A DNA stretch of 12,389 nucleotides from JAYXXU01 sp037969155 (GTDB lineage Bacteria; Pseudomonadota; Gammaproteobacteria; Pseudomonadales; Moraxellaceae), in the NCBI GenBank assembly GCA_037969155.1, contig JBBKWW010000137.1, positions 1 to 12,389 on the forward strand, in the 5' to 3' direction. Every line of letters begins with the position of its first letter. Position 1 is the stretch's first letter. The translations under genes were made by a program, and so were the position numbers. Below, one piece after another: positions 6,123 to 12,389 of this stretch. The notes under the pieces are model-generated. The model was not told where the DNA came from. It worked only from the letters and a program-made list of their open reading frames with translations, and ran no database searches.

Positions 6123-6124
6123 AT
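6097..6124 (+). promoter_or_regulatory. Promoter of the reductase-desaturase operon
   Basis: TATACA (6097-6102), a 16-bp spacer and a perfect TATAAT (6119-6124). The -35 hexamer and most of the spacer are the operator palindrome itself. The predicted start is near 6131, about 29 nt before the ATG at 6160. Confidence 0.6.
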
Positions 6125-6159
6125 AAATCAAATCGTGCTTGCTTACCCATGAGGTCGCT

Positions 6160-7263
6160 ATGCCTGTTACTGCCATGCCTGTTGTTGCTTCAAACCCGCT
6201 GTCGAGCTTTCGTCAACTATTGCTACGTACCGTGAGTGCAGAGCTATTGAATTTTTGGAGTGGGCAAATCAATCCACTCTGGTCATTTGATCAGGCCTTA
6301 GCGCAGATAGTGGGTCGGCAGGCGACTGCTGAAGGCAGTACGACCTTCGTTTTAAGGCTTAATCGGCATGTCAATATGCCCCAAGCGGGACAGCATCTCG
6401 CGCTACGGGCACAAGTAAATGGCGTGTGGATCGAGCGCAGTTATAGTCCAAGTGTGTTACAGGATCGACCACAGCATTTAAGTATCACCATCAAGCAGGT
6501 TGCAGGTGGCAAGCTGAGTCAGTGGTTTACACAGCAAGCCAAAATCGGTGATGTGCTGCAACTGGGTCAGCCGTTTGGTGAGTTGACGTGGCCGCAGGAC
6601 CAGCGTCCGATTGTGCTATTGGCAGCGGGCAGTGGCATCACCCCAATGCTGAGTTTATTGCGGGATTGGCAGCAACAAGCGGATGCGCGTCCAGTGCAGT
6701 TGCGTTATTGGGTCAGCCATCGTGAGCAAGCGTGTTTTGTCGAAGAGCTATTGTGTTTGCAGCAAGCTCATCCGAATTTTTCATTTCAGTTATACCTGAC
6801 TCAAGAGCAGGCGATTCAAGCACACGAACGACAAGGGCGCATTCATAGCGCGCAGTTTGCCGAGCAAGATAATCTACAACAATCGCACGTTTTGGCCTGT
6901 GGTTCAGCCGATTTTGTCAGCACGGCCCAAACCAGTTTACCCAGCGTGTATCAGTGGCAAATCGAAGCATTTACACCACCAACATTGGCTCTAGAGGCCG
7001 GTGATCAACAGGTACAAGTGACCTTACAACGCCAACAACGCAGCCTAACCATACCGGTTGGTCAATCGATTCTGGCGGCATTGGAAGCGGCAGGGATTGC
7101 ACATCCGAGTGGTTGCCGTATGGGGTTATGCAATACCTGCGCCTGCGCAAAGCTATCAGGCACGACTGAGCATTTGATTCATCATGACCAGCGACACGAG
7201 GCTGATTCGGCATTGCGAATCTGTGTCAGTACCGCCAAAACTGATCTGGTGCTAGATCTTTAA
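6160..7263 (+). CDS. Ferredoxin reductase with 2Fe-2S domain (desaturase electron donor, DesC-like)
   Basis: This 367-residue three-domain oxidoreductase carries electrons from NAD(P)H through FAD to a C-terminal plant-type 2Fe-2S cluster. It is very likely the donor for the desaturase 33 bp downstream. The FAD domain has the RSYS motif (93-96) in GVWIERSYSPS. The nucleotide domain has LLAAGSGITPML (153-164) and ends near ACGSADFV. The iron-sulfur domain has GCRMGLCNTCACAKLSG, with Cys319, Cys324, Cys327 and a final Cys355 in RICVST, the C-x4-C-x2-C-x27-C ligand set. Residues 1-50 form a hydrophobic/aromatic extension with no clear role. The start at 6160 has GAGG 5 nt upstream; an in-frame TTG at 6139 is possible but less likely. 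It is the first gene of the operon under the palindromic operator. Confidence 0.92.
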   Translation: MPVTAMPVVASNPLSSFRQLLLRTVSAELLNFWSGQINPLWSFDQALAQIVGRQATAEGSTTFVLRLNRHVNMPQAGQHLALRAQVNGVWIERSYSPSVLQDRPQHLSITIKQVAGGKLSQWFTQQAKIGDVLQLGQPFGELTWPQDQRPIVLLAAGSGITPMLSLLRDWQQQADARPVQLRYWVSHREQACFVEELLCLQQAHPNFSFQLYLTQEQAIQAHERQGRIHSAQFAEQDNLQQSHVLACGSADFVSTAQTSLPSVYQWQIEAFTPPTLALEAGDQQVQVTLQRQQRSLTIPVGQSILAALEAAGIAHPSGCRMGLCNTCACAKLSGTTEHLIHHDQRHEADSALRICVSTAKTDLVLDL

Positions 7264-7296
7264 TTTCAGCTCACTCAATCTATAGGAACAATTGCC

Positions 7297-8421
7297 ATGT
7301 TGCTCAAAATACCAAAATTTCGTCTGCCTAAAATCGCCAAAACCCGCGCATTGAGTGAGACTGACCTGAATCAACTGGCCCTAGAGCTAGATGCCATACG
7401 CCAGCACACATTGGCTGATCTGGGCGAGGCAGATGCCCAATACATCCGTAATATTGTGTCGATGGTACGCTACAGCGCATTTGCAGGGCGTGGCCTGTTG
7501 ATGTTGGGTTGGTTGCCGCCAGCATGGTTGGCGGGAACGAGCTTACTGGCTTTGGCTAAAATTTTAGAAAACATGGAAGTCGCGCACAATGTCATGCACG
7601 GCCAGTATGACTGGATGAATGATCCCAACCTGAATGCCAAAACCTACGAATGGGATATTATGGGAACCAGTGCCAGCTGGTGCAAAACGCACAACTACAT
7701 GCATCATACTTTTACCAATATTAAAGGCATGGATGATGATGTCGGTTATGGGCTACTGCGTTTATTCCCTGAGCAGCGCTGGCGGCCGTTTTTCTTGGCG
7801 CAGCCGATTATTGCGCTGATTTTCGCGCTATTGTTTCAGTGGGGCGTGGCGATTCAGGATTTGGAGTTGGGCAAGTATTTTAATGGCAAAAAAACCAAGC
7901 AGCAGCTGGCCGTAGAATATGCCCCAGTCCGTGCTAAAATTCATCAGCAAATATTTAAAGACTATGTGTTTTTTCCACTGATCGCAGGGCCATCATTTCT
8001 GCCAGTATTGTTGGGGAATCTGGTGGCCAATGGTATGCGCAACGTGTGGACGTTTAGTATTATCTTCTGTGGTCATTTTACTGAAGATGCGGAGATTTTT
8101 CCACAATCAGTGCTAGAAAATGAAAGTCGTGGGCATTGGTATTATCGGCAGATTCGCGGTTCATCCAATTTGACGAGTGGTCGATTGATGAATCTGTTGT
8201 CTGGCAATCTCAGTCACCAGATTGAGCATCATCTGTTCCCTGATCTGCCTGCACATCGTTATGCACAGCTTGCGCCACAGGTGCAAGAGATTTGCCAGCG
8301 TTATGGCATTCACTACAATAGCGGTAGTTTTCGTAAGCAGTTTGGGCAGGTCATCTGGCGAATTTTGCGGCACAGTTTGCCGAGTCAGCCGCAGCAAGCA
8401 CAGGTGATACAGGCGGTTTAA
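7297..8421 (+). CDS. Membrane fatty-acid desaturase (DesB/linoleoyl-CoA desaturase-like)
   Basis: This 374-residue integral membrane di-iron desaturase introduces a double bond into fatty acyl chains of lipids or acyl-CoA. The histidine boxes are intact: HNVMH (97-101), HNYMHH (132-137) and HQIEHH (307-312), with a further His260 in FCGHF. Hydrophobic segments are at about 60-90 (two short spans), 166-186 and 224-258, leaving the His boxes on the cytoplasmic face as usual. A front-end or acyl-CoA desaturase type is suggested by QIEHHLFPDLPAHRY. There is no fused cytochrome b5 domain, so electrons presumably come from the ferredoxin reductase just upstream. AGGA lies 9 nt before the ATG. Regiospecificity cannot be read; a delta-9-type role like that of Pseudomonas DesB is the best guess from the FabR/DesT-like context. 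Confidence 0.95.
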   Translation: MLLKIPKFRLPKIAKTRALSETDLNQLALELDAIRQHTLADLGEADAQYIRNIVSMVRYSAFAGRGLLMLGWLPPAWLAGTSLLALAKILENMEVAHNVMHGQYDWMNDPNLNAKTYEWDIMGTSASWCKTHNYMHHTFTNIKGMDDDVGYGLLRLFPEQRWRPFFLAQPIIALIFALLFQWGVAIQDLELGKYFNGKKTKQQLAVEYAPVRAKIHQQIFKDYVFFPLIAGPSFLPVLLGNLVANGMRNVWTFSIIFCGHFTEDAEIFPQSVLENESRGHWYYRQIRGSSNLTSGRLMNLLSGNLSHQIEHHLFPDLPAHRYAQLAPQVQEICQRYGIHYNSGSFRKQFGQVIWRILRHSLPSQPQQAQVIQAV

Positions 8422-8535
8422 TGTCAGTTTTTTAAGGTTTTAGTGTGATCGGAATTACTGTTGAGACGGTGTTTTTCATCAGAATGACGTAATGTTGGGT
8501 AAACTCACGTAAAATCAGCACGAGACGACACGGTT

Positions 8536-8574
8536 AGTCGATAGCTCAAATTGGCCATCGACTGATGTCATCAG
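8536..8574. promoter_or_regulatory. Overlapping inverted repeats upstream of the second tetR gene
   Basis: AGTCGAT (8536-8542) is inverted as ATCGACT (8557-8563). Overlapping its right arm is the perfect repeat CTGATG-T-CATCAG (8562-8574). A related TGTCATCTGA follows at about 8584-8593. The cluster lies 50-90 bp before the TetR start and is a likely autoregulatory operator. No convincing promoter hexamers were found in the surrounding 200 bp (8422-8623), which otherwise shows nothing recognisable. Confidence 0.45.
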
Positions 8575-8623
8575 GCAAATCATTGTCATCTGATCTTCTG
8601 TTCAGACTCAACTCGGGTGTTTT

Positions 8624-9274
8624 ATGGCCAGAAAACCACAGCAAAAACGGGCAAAAGTCACCGTAGAAACCATTATTGAAGCCGGTTTTATCTCGGTGGC
8701 GAAGCATGGCTTAGAAGGTTCGAGTACGCGCCAGATATCTGAAATTGCAGGGATCAGTGTGGGGTCGCTGTATGAGTATTTTGAAAATAAAGAGGCTGTT
8801 TATCAAGCCATGAGTGAACACTTCATTGCTGATGTGTTACAGATGCTACAAGCGCAAGCACCGGCCATTGTGCAGCTTGATTTGCCGGATGTGGTCCGGT
8901 TGTTGTTGTATCAATTTAGCGAATTGCTGCAACGTGATGATGAGCGCTATCTCACTTGCATTAAATATGCCGGTCAGTTCGATTATGTGAGATATGCGCA
9001 GCAGGTCGAAAGTGCGCTGGTCGAAATGATCATGCGTTATGTGATGCATCATCCGAAATACTTGCGGTTAGAAAATATGGCAACCATGATTTATGTGTGT
9101 ATTAACGGCGCGATTTTTTTATTGATTCGACATTTGATTTTACCTAATCCCAGTATTTCCTTTGACGATGCGGTGCGTGGCACGTGTAAGATGATCGAGA
9201 GTTATGTCAGTGCTGAATTAACAGTTGCAGCTGAGCGCGAGTCATCAATGTCTGGTGAGCAGCTGACGCTGTGA
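8624..9274 (+). CDS. TetR-family transcriptional regulator
   Basis: This 216-residue TetR regulator has a basic start (MARKPQQKRAKV), a helix ETIIEAGFISVAKHGLEGSS, and the HTH RQISEIAGISVGSLYEYFENKEAVY (36-60). GSLYEYFENKE is a strongly conserved TetR recognition helix. The C-terminal ligand domain (70-200) is alpha-helical with a hydrophobic stretch TMIYVCINGAIFLLIRHLIL, as in regulators binding lipophilic effectors. No specific subfamily is recognised. The Shine-Dalgarno sequence before 8624 is poor, but the protein begins exactly as expected. The reductase-like SDR gene follows 85 bp later on the same strand and is the most likely target; the desaturase operon ends about 200 bp upstream. 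Confidence 0.93.
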   Translation: MARKPQQKRAKVTVETIIEAGFISVAKHGLEGSSTRQISEIAGISVGSLYEYFENKEAVYQAMSEHFIADVLQMLQAQAPAIVQLDLPDVVRLLLYQFSELLQRDDERYLTCIKYAGQFDYVRYAQQVESALVEMIMRYVMHHPKYLRLENMATMIYVCINGAIFLLIRHLILPNPSISFDDAVRGTCKMIESYVSAELTVAAERESSMSGEQLTL

Positions 9275-9359
9275 CCAGATCAAGACAACTGATCCGCCAA
9301 TGTGATCTGCAACCTTTCAGTGTTATATCGTATTTATCGCAGCCGAAGTGAGAGTCTTG

Positions 9360-10424
9360 ATGAAGCAAATTAATCCGAGCGCACCCGTGATGGTAACGGG
9401 AGCAAGTGGCTACTTGGGTAGTTGGATTATTCACACCTTGTTGTCAGATGGTTATACCGTGCATGCAACGGTGCGTGATCCGAAGAAAGCGGCCAGTGTC
9501 GCGCATTTGCAGCGTATGGCGACGGAGCTTTCTGGCACGTTACATTTATTTAAAGCAGACTTGCTTGATCAAGGTTCGTTTGATCAGGCGATGCAGGGCT
9601 GTGAGGTGGTGATGCATACCGCGTCACCATTCTTGATGACGGGCTATACTGATGCAGAAGCGGCTTTGGTGCGTCCGGCCTTAGAAGGCACCCGCAATGT
9701 ATTGGCAGCAGTCGAGCGCACCGCATCGGTGCAGCGTGTGGTACTGACTTCTAGTGTGGCTGCCATTTATGGTGACTCTAAAGATGTCGAGCAGACCCCG
9801 AATGGGGTGTTTGATGACAGCATGTGGAACACCAGCAGTAGCCTGAACCATCAGCCGTATCAATACTCAAAAGCCGTGGCTGAACGTGAGGCATGGCAGT
9901 GGGTCGAGAAGCAGCAGCGTTGGGATTTGGTCACGATTAACCCTGCGTTGATCATGGGGCCAGCACTGACCAAAAACAGCCAATCAGCCAGTATTGAGAT
10001 CTTGCAAGAGTTTGGTAATGGCACGATGCGTATGGGTGCACCCAAGCTGTGGACTGGGCTAGTCGATGTGCGTGATGTGGCATTAGCACATGTTCGCGCT
10101 GCATTTACGCCAGAAGCCAAAGGTCGCTATATTTTATGTGATCGCAGCTTGAGTTTGCTGGAGATGGGCAAAGCCTTACGTGAGCGGTTGGGCAATACTT
10201 ATCCGTTCCCACGTACCCCTGTCCCGACCTTTGCCTTTTGGTCGGTCGCGCCATTTTATGGTTATACCCGTGACTTTGTATCACTCAATATGGGCTATTG
10301 TGTGGCGTTTGATCACAGCCGCAGTCAGCAAGATCTGAAAATTGTCTATCGCGATGTGCGGGATTCTTTGGCGGAGCATTTTAAACAGTTGATCGACGAT
10401 GGCGTATTGCCGAATCGGTTATGA
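9360..10424 (+). CDS. NAD(P)-dependent extended SDR, dihydroflavonol-4-reductase-like
   Basis: This 354-residue extended short-chain dehydrogenase resembles the dihydroflavonol-4-reductase/cinnamoyl-CoA reductase/methylglyoxal reductase group, which reduces carbonyls with NADPH. The Rossmann motif TGASGYLG is at 13-20, followed by HATVRDP, whose Arg39 normally favours NADP. LTSSVAAIYG supplies the catalytic serine region (about 131). The YxxxK motif is YQYSK, giving Tyr167 and Lys171. Further family marks are NPALIMGPAL and LVDVRDVALAHVRAA (epimerase-type region). Bacterial members have varied substrates, so none is assigned. The ATG at 9360 is preferred, with GAGAG about 6 nt upstream; an in-frame GTG at 9348 has no ribosome site. 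It follows the TetR gene and may be co-transcribed or controlled by it. Confidence 0.9.
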   Translation: MKQINPSAPVMVTGASGYLGSWIIHTLLSDGYTVHATVRDPKKAASVAHLQRMATELSGTLHLFKADLLDQGSFDQAMQGCEVVMHTASPFLMTGYTDAEAALVRPALEGTRNVLAAVERTASVQRVVLTSSVAAIYGDSKDVEQTPNGVFDDSMWNTSSSLNHQPYQYSKAVAEREAWQWVEKQQRWDLVTINPALIMGPALTKNSQSASIEILQEFGNGTMRMGAPKLWTGLVDVRDVALAHVRAAFTPEAKGRYILCDRSLSLLEMGKALRERLGNTYPFPRTPVPTFAFWSVAPFYGYTRDFVSLNMGYCVAFDHSRSQQDLKIVYRDVRDSLAEHFKQLIDDGVLPNRL

Positions 10425-10457
10425 TCTAAGGCTTATGTTTGCCGCACGAGTTTGCCA

Positions 10458-10946
10458 ATGAGCGAGCGAAAGCCCAGCCTGCACCAGCAGCCAGCGACGA
10501 TCAAGCCGCACAATATCAACCTGACCAAAGCCCCACTGCCAGATGAGGTGATTGCGTCCTCTCTGGCAGCGCAGCAACTGCATCCGGTTGCGACCCAGCC
10601 TGCGCCTGTTCGTTGGTCGCCAGTGCAGCGCGAGCCGAAGCAGTGGCAACCCAAGCCACTGCTGATCGGTTGGGCATTGATTTTGGTGTTGTCAGGCTTG
10701 GTCGTGGCATTCGACGGAGTTTGGCTGTCAATACAGGCATTACTGCTGTATTCGGGTCTGATTTTTTGGTTGGTGGCGTTACTGCGGCAAGGTTTAAATC
10801 TGCCTGTTGGTCGGGTGCTGCTGCCTTTGGGGTTATTGTTGGTGTTGATCGGCGTTGATTTAACAGTTTTGGATATCCCAGTGCTTGGTAGTTTATTACT
10901 GAGTTTTGGGATTTGGCTGCTGTGGCGACAGTTTAGGCCGAATTAG
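10458..10946 (+). CDS. Small membrane protein, four predicted helices, unknown function
   Basis: I do not recognise this 162-residue protein. Residues 1-66 are soluble, rich in Gln and Pro, with short repeats of the QQP, QPAP and EPKQWQPKP kind. Four hydrophobic spans follow at about 67-86, 89-109, 117-138 and 140-157, separated by very short loops (RQGLNLPVGR between the second and third). The protein ends with RQFRPN. No catalytic motif or signal peptide is seen; the N-terminus is probably cytoplasmic. It follows the SDR gene by 33 bp on the same strand, so the two may be co-transcribed. The ATG at 10458 has only a weak Shine-Dalgarno sequence. Its 3' end overlaps the convergent speD gene by 14 bp. 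Membrane-protein composition supports it as real rather than a chance frame. Confidence 0.68.
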   Translation: MSERKPSLHQQPATIKPHNINLTKAPLPDEVIASSLAAQQLHPVATQPAPVRWSPVQREPKQWQPKPLLIGWALILVLSGLVVAFDGVWLSIQALLLYSGLIFWLVALLRQGLNLPVGRVLLPLGLLLVLIGVDLTVLDIPVLGSLLLSFGIWLLWRQFRPN

Positions 10947-11433
10947 TCACGTTGTTGGGTCTTCGTGTGGGTCGGCCACGCGTTTGGCGAGTGATATTCG
11001 GCTGTTGACTGCTAAAGAGTTGTATCAGGTCATGCAACAGCCGTTCGGCTTTTGCACTGTTATCGGCACTAAAATGACAGACATAAATATCTAACGATAC
11101 AAACCGATGCTCTGGCCATGTGTGAATGGCGACATGTGATTCGGCCAGTAAAATCACGCCTGTCACGCCAATCGGTTCAAACTGGTGGAAGCGCTCGCCG
11201 ACGATGGTCAGGTCTGCGGTTTGTACTGCGTGCAGGCAGGCAAGGCGTAGGGGTTCGAGTTGTTGCAATAGATTAAGATCGCCCTGACAGTCGAATAGAT
11301 CGGCCATCAGTTGGAGGCCTTCGGTGGGGGCGGTGGCTTGTATTCTATCGTGATTGATTTGACTAGTATTGCTCAGGCGTAAATCGTGCTGATCAACCAC
11401 CTGAAAATCATCAATCCTGTTTTGTAATGGCAT
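10933..11433 (-). CDS. speD: S-adenosylmethionine decarboxylase proenzyme (SpeD, class 1b)
   Basis: This 166-residue proenzyme decarboxylates S-adenosylmethionine to give the aminopropyl donor for spermidine. It self-cleaves to make a pyruvoyl cofactor. The motif LAESHVAIHTWPEHR contains the cleavage serine Ser99 and catalytic His104, and DIYVCH supplies Cys119. The spacings of 5 and 20 residues match Ser63/His68/Cys83 of the well-studied Thermotoga enzyme. The N-terminus is about 36 residues longer than that enzyme. The extension (MPLQNRIDDFQVVDQHDLRL...) has no known motif, and a later start is possible but no better one is obvious. The start at 11433 lies 2 nt after the stop of the upstream gene, with GGA near it, so the two are probably translated together. 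A spermidine synthase gene is not in the window. Confidence 0.93.
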   Translation of the reverse strand: MPLQNRIDDFQVVDQHDLRLSNTSQINHDRIQATAPTEGLQLMADLFDCQGDLNLLQQLEPLRLACLHAVQTADLTIVGERFHQFEPIGVTGVILLAESHVAIHTWPEHRFVSLDIYVCHFSADNSAKAERLLHDLIQLFSSQQPNITRQTRGRPTRRPNNVTNSA

Positions 11434-11435
11434 GA

Positions 11436-12047
11436 TTATTCCATCACAGTTTCATATGCCAACGCGCTTTCTAGCAAGGTTTTTGCCTGCACCGATAAGC
11501 CGCGCCAAGAGTTCTGTTCAAGATTAGTGATAAAAGGTTCAAACTCATTGCCTCTAACACAAAAAGGCACAAAGTGTTTGATTGCAAATCGGTAATCTCC
11601 CTCCAAGAGTATAACCAACTTGTTTAAATAGCGAACCAACTCATCGGGTGAACGAGGCTGTGGACAGCGTCCTTGGATTTTTATGATGTAAGGACATTTT
11701 TCTATTTGGAAATGAGTACAAAACGCTTGCTCAATCACAGTTTTTAAGAAATTGTCTTCTAGTGCAAAGTCGGGATCGGGTAAAGTTACTGTAATATTTC
11801 CATCTGGAATATCAACGCCCTTTGGTCTTTCCAAGATGCTTAAAATTTGACCATTTATCCACAGGTTTCGGTATTCATCAGGATAGTAGCCATGATGGGT
11901 TGGGTAAATGATAAGTGCGATATGTCTGTCCAAATCGTAGACAATACGTCGCCCAAAAGGGTAATTAAGTCCGCTTTCTCTAAGATGATTGGGTAAGCCG
12001 AGTGCTTGAAACAGCATCTCTGTGCATGTGCCAACAGAAAAAGCCAT
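11436..12047 (-). CDS. Hypothetical protein coupled to speD
   Basis: I do not recognise this 203-residue soluble protein. It has no membrane span and no known motif. Visible features are ESGLNYPFGRRIVYDLDRHI and a YPTHHGYYPDEY segment near the N-terminus, acidic proline-rich TVTLPDPDFALED in the middle, and the cysteine-containing CTHFQIEKCPYIIKIQGRCP. The start at 12047 is chosen because AAGGA lies 7 nt upstream; an in-frame ATG at 12110 would add 21 residues but has no ribosome site. The coding sequence looks more AT-rich than its neighbours, which hints at later acquisition or weak codon adaptation. Its stop is 2 nt from the speD start, so the genes form an operon. A role linked to polyamines is possible but unsupported. 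Confidence 0.75.
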   Translation of the reverse strand: MAFSVGTCTEMLFQALGLPNHLRESGLNYPFGRRIVYDLDRHIALIIYPTHHGYYPDEYRNLWINGQILSILERPKGVDIPDGNITVTLPDPDFALEDNFLKTVIEQAFCTHFQIEKCPYIIKIQGRCPQPRSPDELVRYLNKLVILLEGDYRFAIKHFVPFCVRGNEFEPFITNLEQNSWRGLSVQAKTLLESALAYETVME

Positions 12048-12202
12048 GTGTTGATCCTTTGAATTTGATTTCGCGACTTGGAAAGTGAAGTCTACTTGCG
12101 CGTCACCCATACATATTGGCCTATAATTCCTGAAAACCTAACCAGTAGCGTCGCATCCCCAAGCGGTTTATAACATACCCTCAGCACAGCACCAAACACG
12201 AA

Positions 12203-12232
12203 TTGAATGCGAATAAACATTCGTTTTAAGAT
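12203..12232 (+). promoter_or_regulatory. Promoter with palindrome upstream of the SDR at the right edge
   Basis: TTGAAT (12203-12208), an 18-bp spacer and TAAGAT (12227-12232) form a moderate promoter. Within the spacer CGAAT (12210-12214) and ATTCG (12219-12223) form a perfect inverted repeat around AAAC. A third ACGAAT lies at 12198-12203. The arrangement suits a repressor such as a TetR or GntR protein, not identified here. Confidence 0.45.
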
Positions 12233-12270
12233 GACACCCTCAAGACGCCAAACCATGCAAGGAGCAACAC

Positions 12271-12389
12271 ATGAGCGATTGGACCGGTAAAACCATTTTT
12301 ATGACCGGCGGTAGTCGCGGCATTGGCCGTGAGATTGCGCTGCGCTTCGCCCAAGCGGGTGCAAACGTCGCCATTGCCGCCAAATCCGC
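12271..12389 (+). CDS. Short-chain dehydrogenase (HSDL2-like), N-terminal part (cut by window edge)
   Basis: Only the first 39 codons are in the window. The protein begins MSDWTGKTIFMTGGSRGIGR and continues EIALRFAQAGANVAIAAKS. This gives the classical SDR cofactor motif TGGSRGIG (12-19). The tail NVAIAAKS is typical of the HSDL2-like group, in which Lys near the end of the second strand favours NADP. Members act on hydroxyacyl or branched alcohol substrates, but none can be named here. A strong AAGGAG lies 6 nt before the ATG. The gene continues past the right edge. Confidence 0.88.
   Translation, partial: MSDWTGKTIFMTGGSRGIGREIALRFAQAGANVAIAAKS

Noticed and set aside
6139..6159. TTG at 6139 as the start of the ferredoxin reductase
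   Set aside because: The ATG at 6160 has a GAGG ribosome site at good spacing; the TTG has none.
8422..8460. T-run after the desaturase stop as an intrinsic terminator
   Set aside because: TTTTTT is present, but no stable stem precedes it.
10419..10654. Two overlapping minus-strand frames across the start of the membrane protein gene
   Set aside because: They are Arg- and Trp-rich, have no ribosome site, and oppose a frame with clear membrane-protein composition.
12048..12110. ATG at 12110 as the start of the speD-coupled gene
   Set aside because: No ribosome site precedes it, whereas AAGGA lies 7 nt before the ATG at 12047.

Overview
The window looks like chromosomal DNA from a gammaproteobacterium, most likely of the Moraxellaceae (Acinetobacter-like). 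The basis is moderate GC content, a type Ib SpeD, a TetR/flavodoxin-reductase-like/desaturase cluster of the DesT-DesC-DesB kind, and several acyl-CoA dehydrogenase and SDR genes. This placement is inferred from gene content and protein style; no marker gene is present to prove it. No rRNA, tRNA, CRISPR array, transposase or IS element was seen.

Layout. (1) 1-170: the 5' end of an isovaleryl-CoA dehydrogenase gene (minus strand, cut by the window edge). (2) 195-1423: an accessory-looking island made of a decayed ORF and a two-gene partition module, a ParA ATPase and a ribbon-helix-helix partner overlapping by ATGA. The same AT-rich 12-bp repeat lies at both ends of the module, and at the upstream end it sits on a good sigma70-type promoter. 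(3) 1580-2743: a second acyl-CoA dehydrogenase, preceded by a 5-codon leader ORF that carries the only good Shine-Dalgarno sequence. (4) 2826-5293: a LysR regulator and, divergently, a class I dihydroorotase-family amidohydrolase, with an 18-bp perfect inverted repeat and a clear promoter between them. (5) 5364-8421: a FabR/DesT-like TetR repressor divergent from an operon of a ferredoxin reductase (FAD/NAD(P)/2Fe-2S) and a membrane fatty-acid desaturase. A 26-bp near-palindrome supplies -35-like hexamers in both directions, which suggests lipid-responsive repression of both transcription units. (6) 8624-10424: a second TetR regulator followed by an NADPH-dependent dihydroflavonol-reductase-like SDR. 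(7) 10458-10946: a small four-helix membrane protein whose 3' end overlaps the convergent speD by 14 bp. (8) 10933-12047: speD (S-adenosylmethionine decarboxylase), 2 nt downstream of an unrecognised gene on the same strand. (9) 12271-12389: the start of a further SDR, preceded by a palindrome within its putative promoter.

Biology. Most genes serve acyl-CoA and lipid metabolism: two acyl-CoA dehydrogenases, the desaturase with its electron-donor reductase, and two SDRs. Around them sit local one-component regulators (one LysR, two TetR), each with a candidate operator beside it. Polyamine synthesis (speD) and pyrimidine-type amidohydrolase functions are interspersed. The items most deserving a second look are the chromosomal parA/RHH module with repeats at both ends, the symmetrical operator/promoter of the desaturase operon, and the unknown gene tightly coupled to speD.
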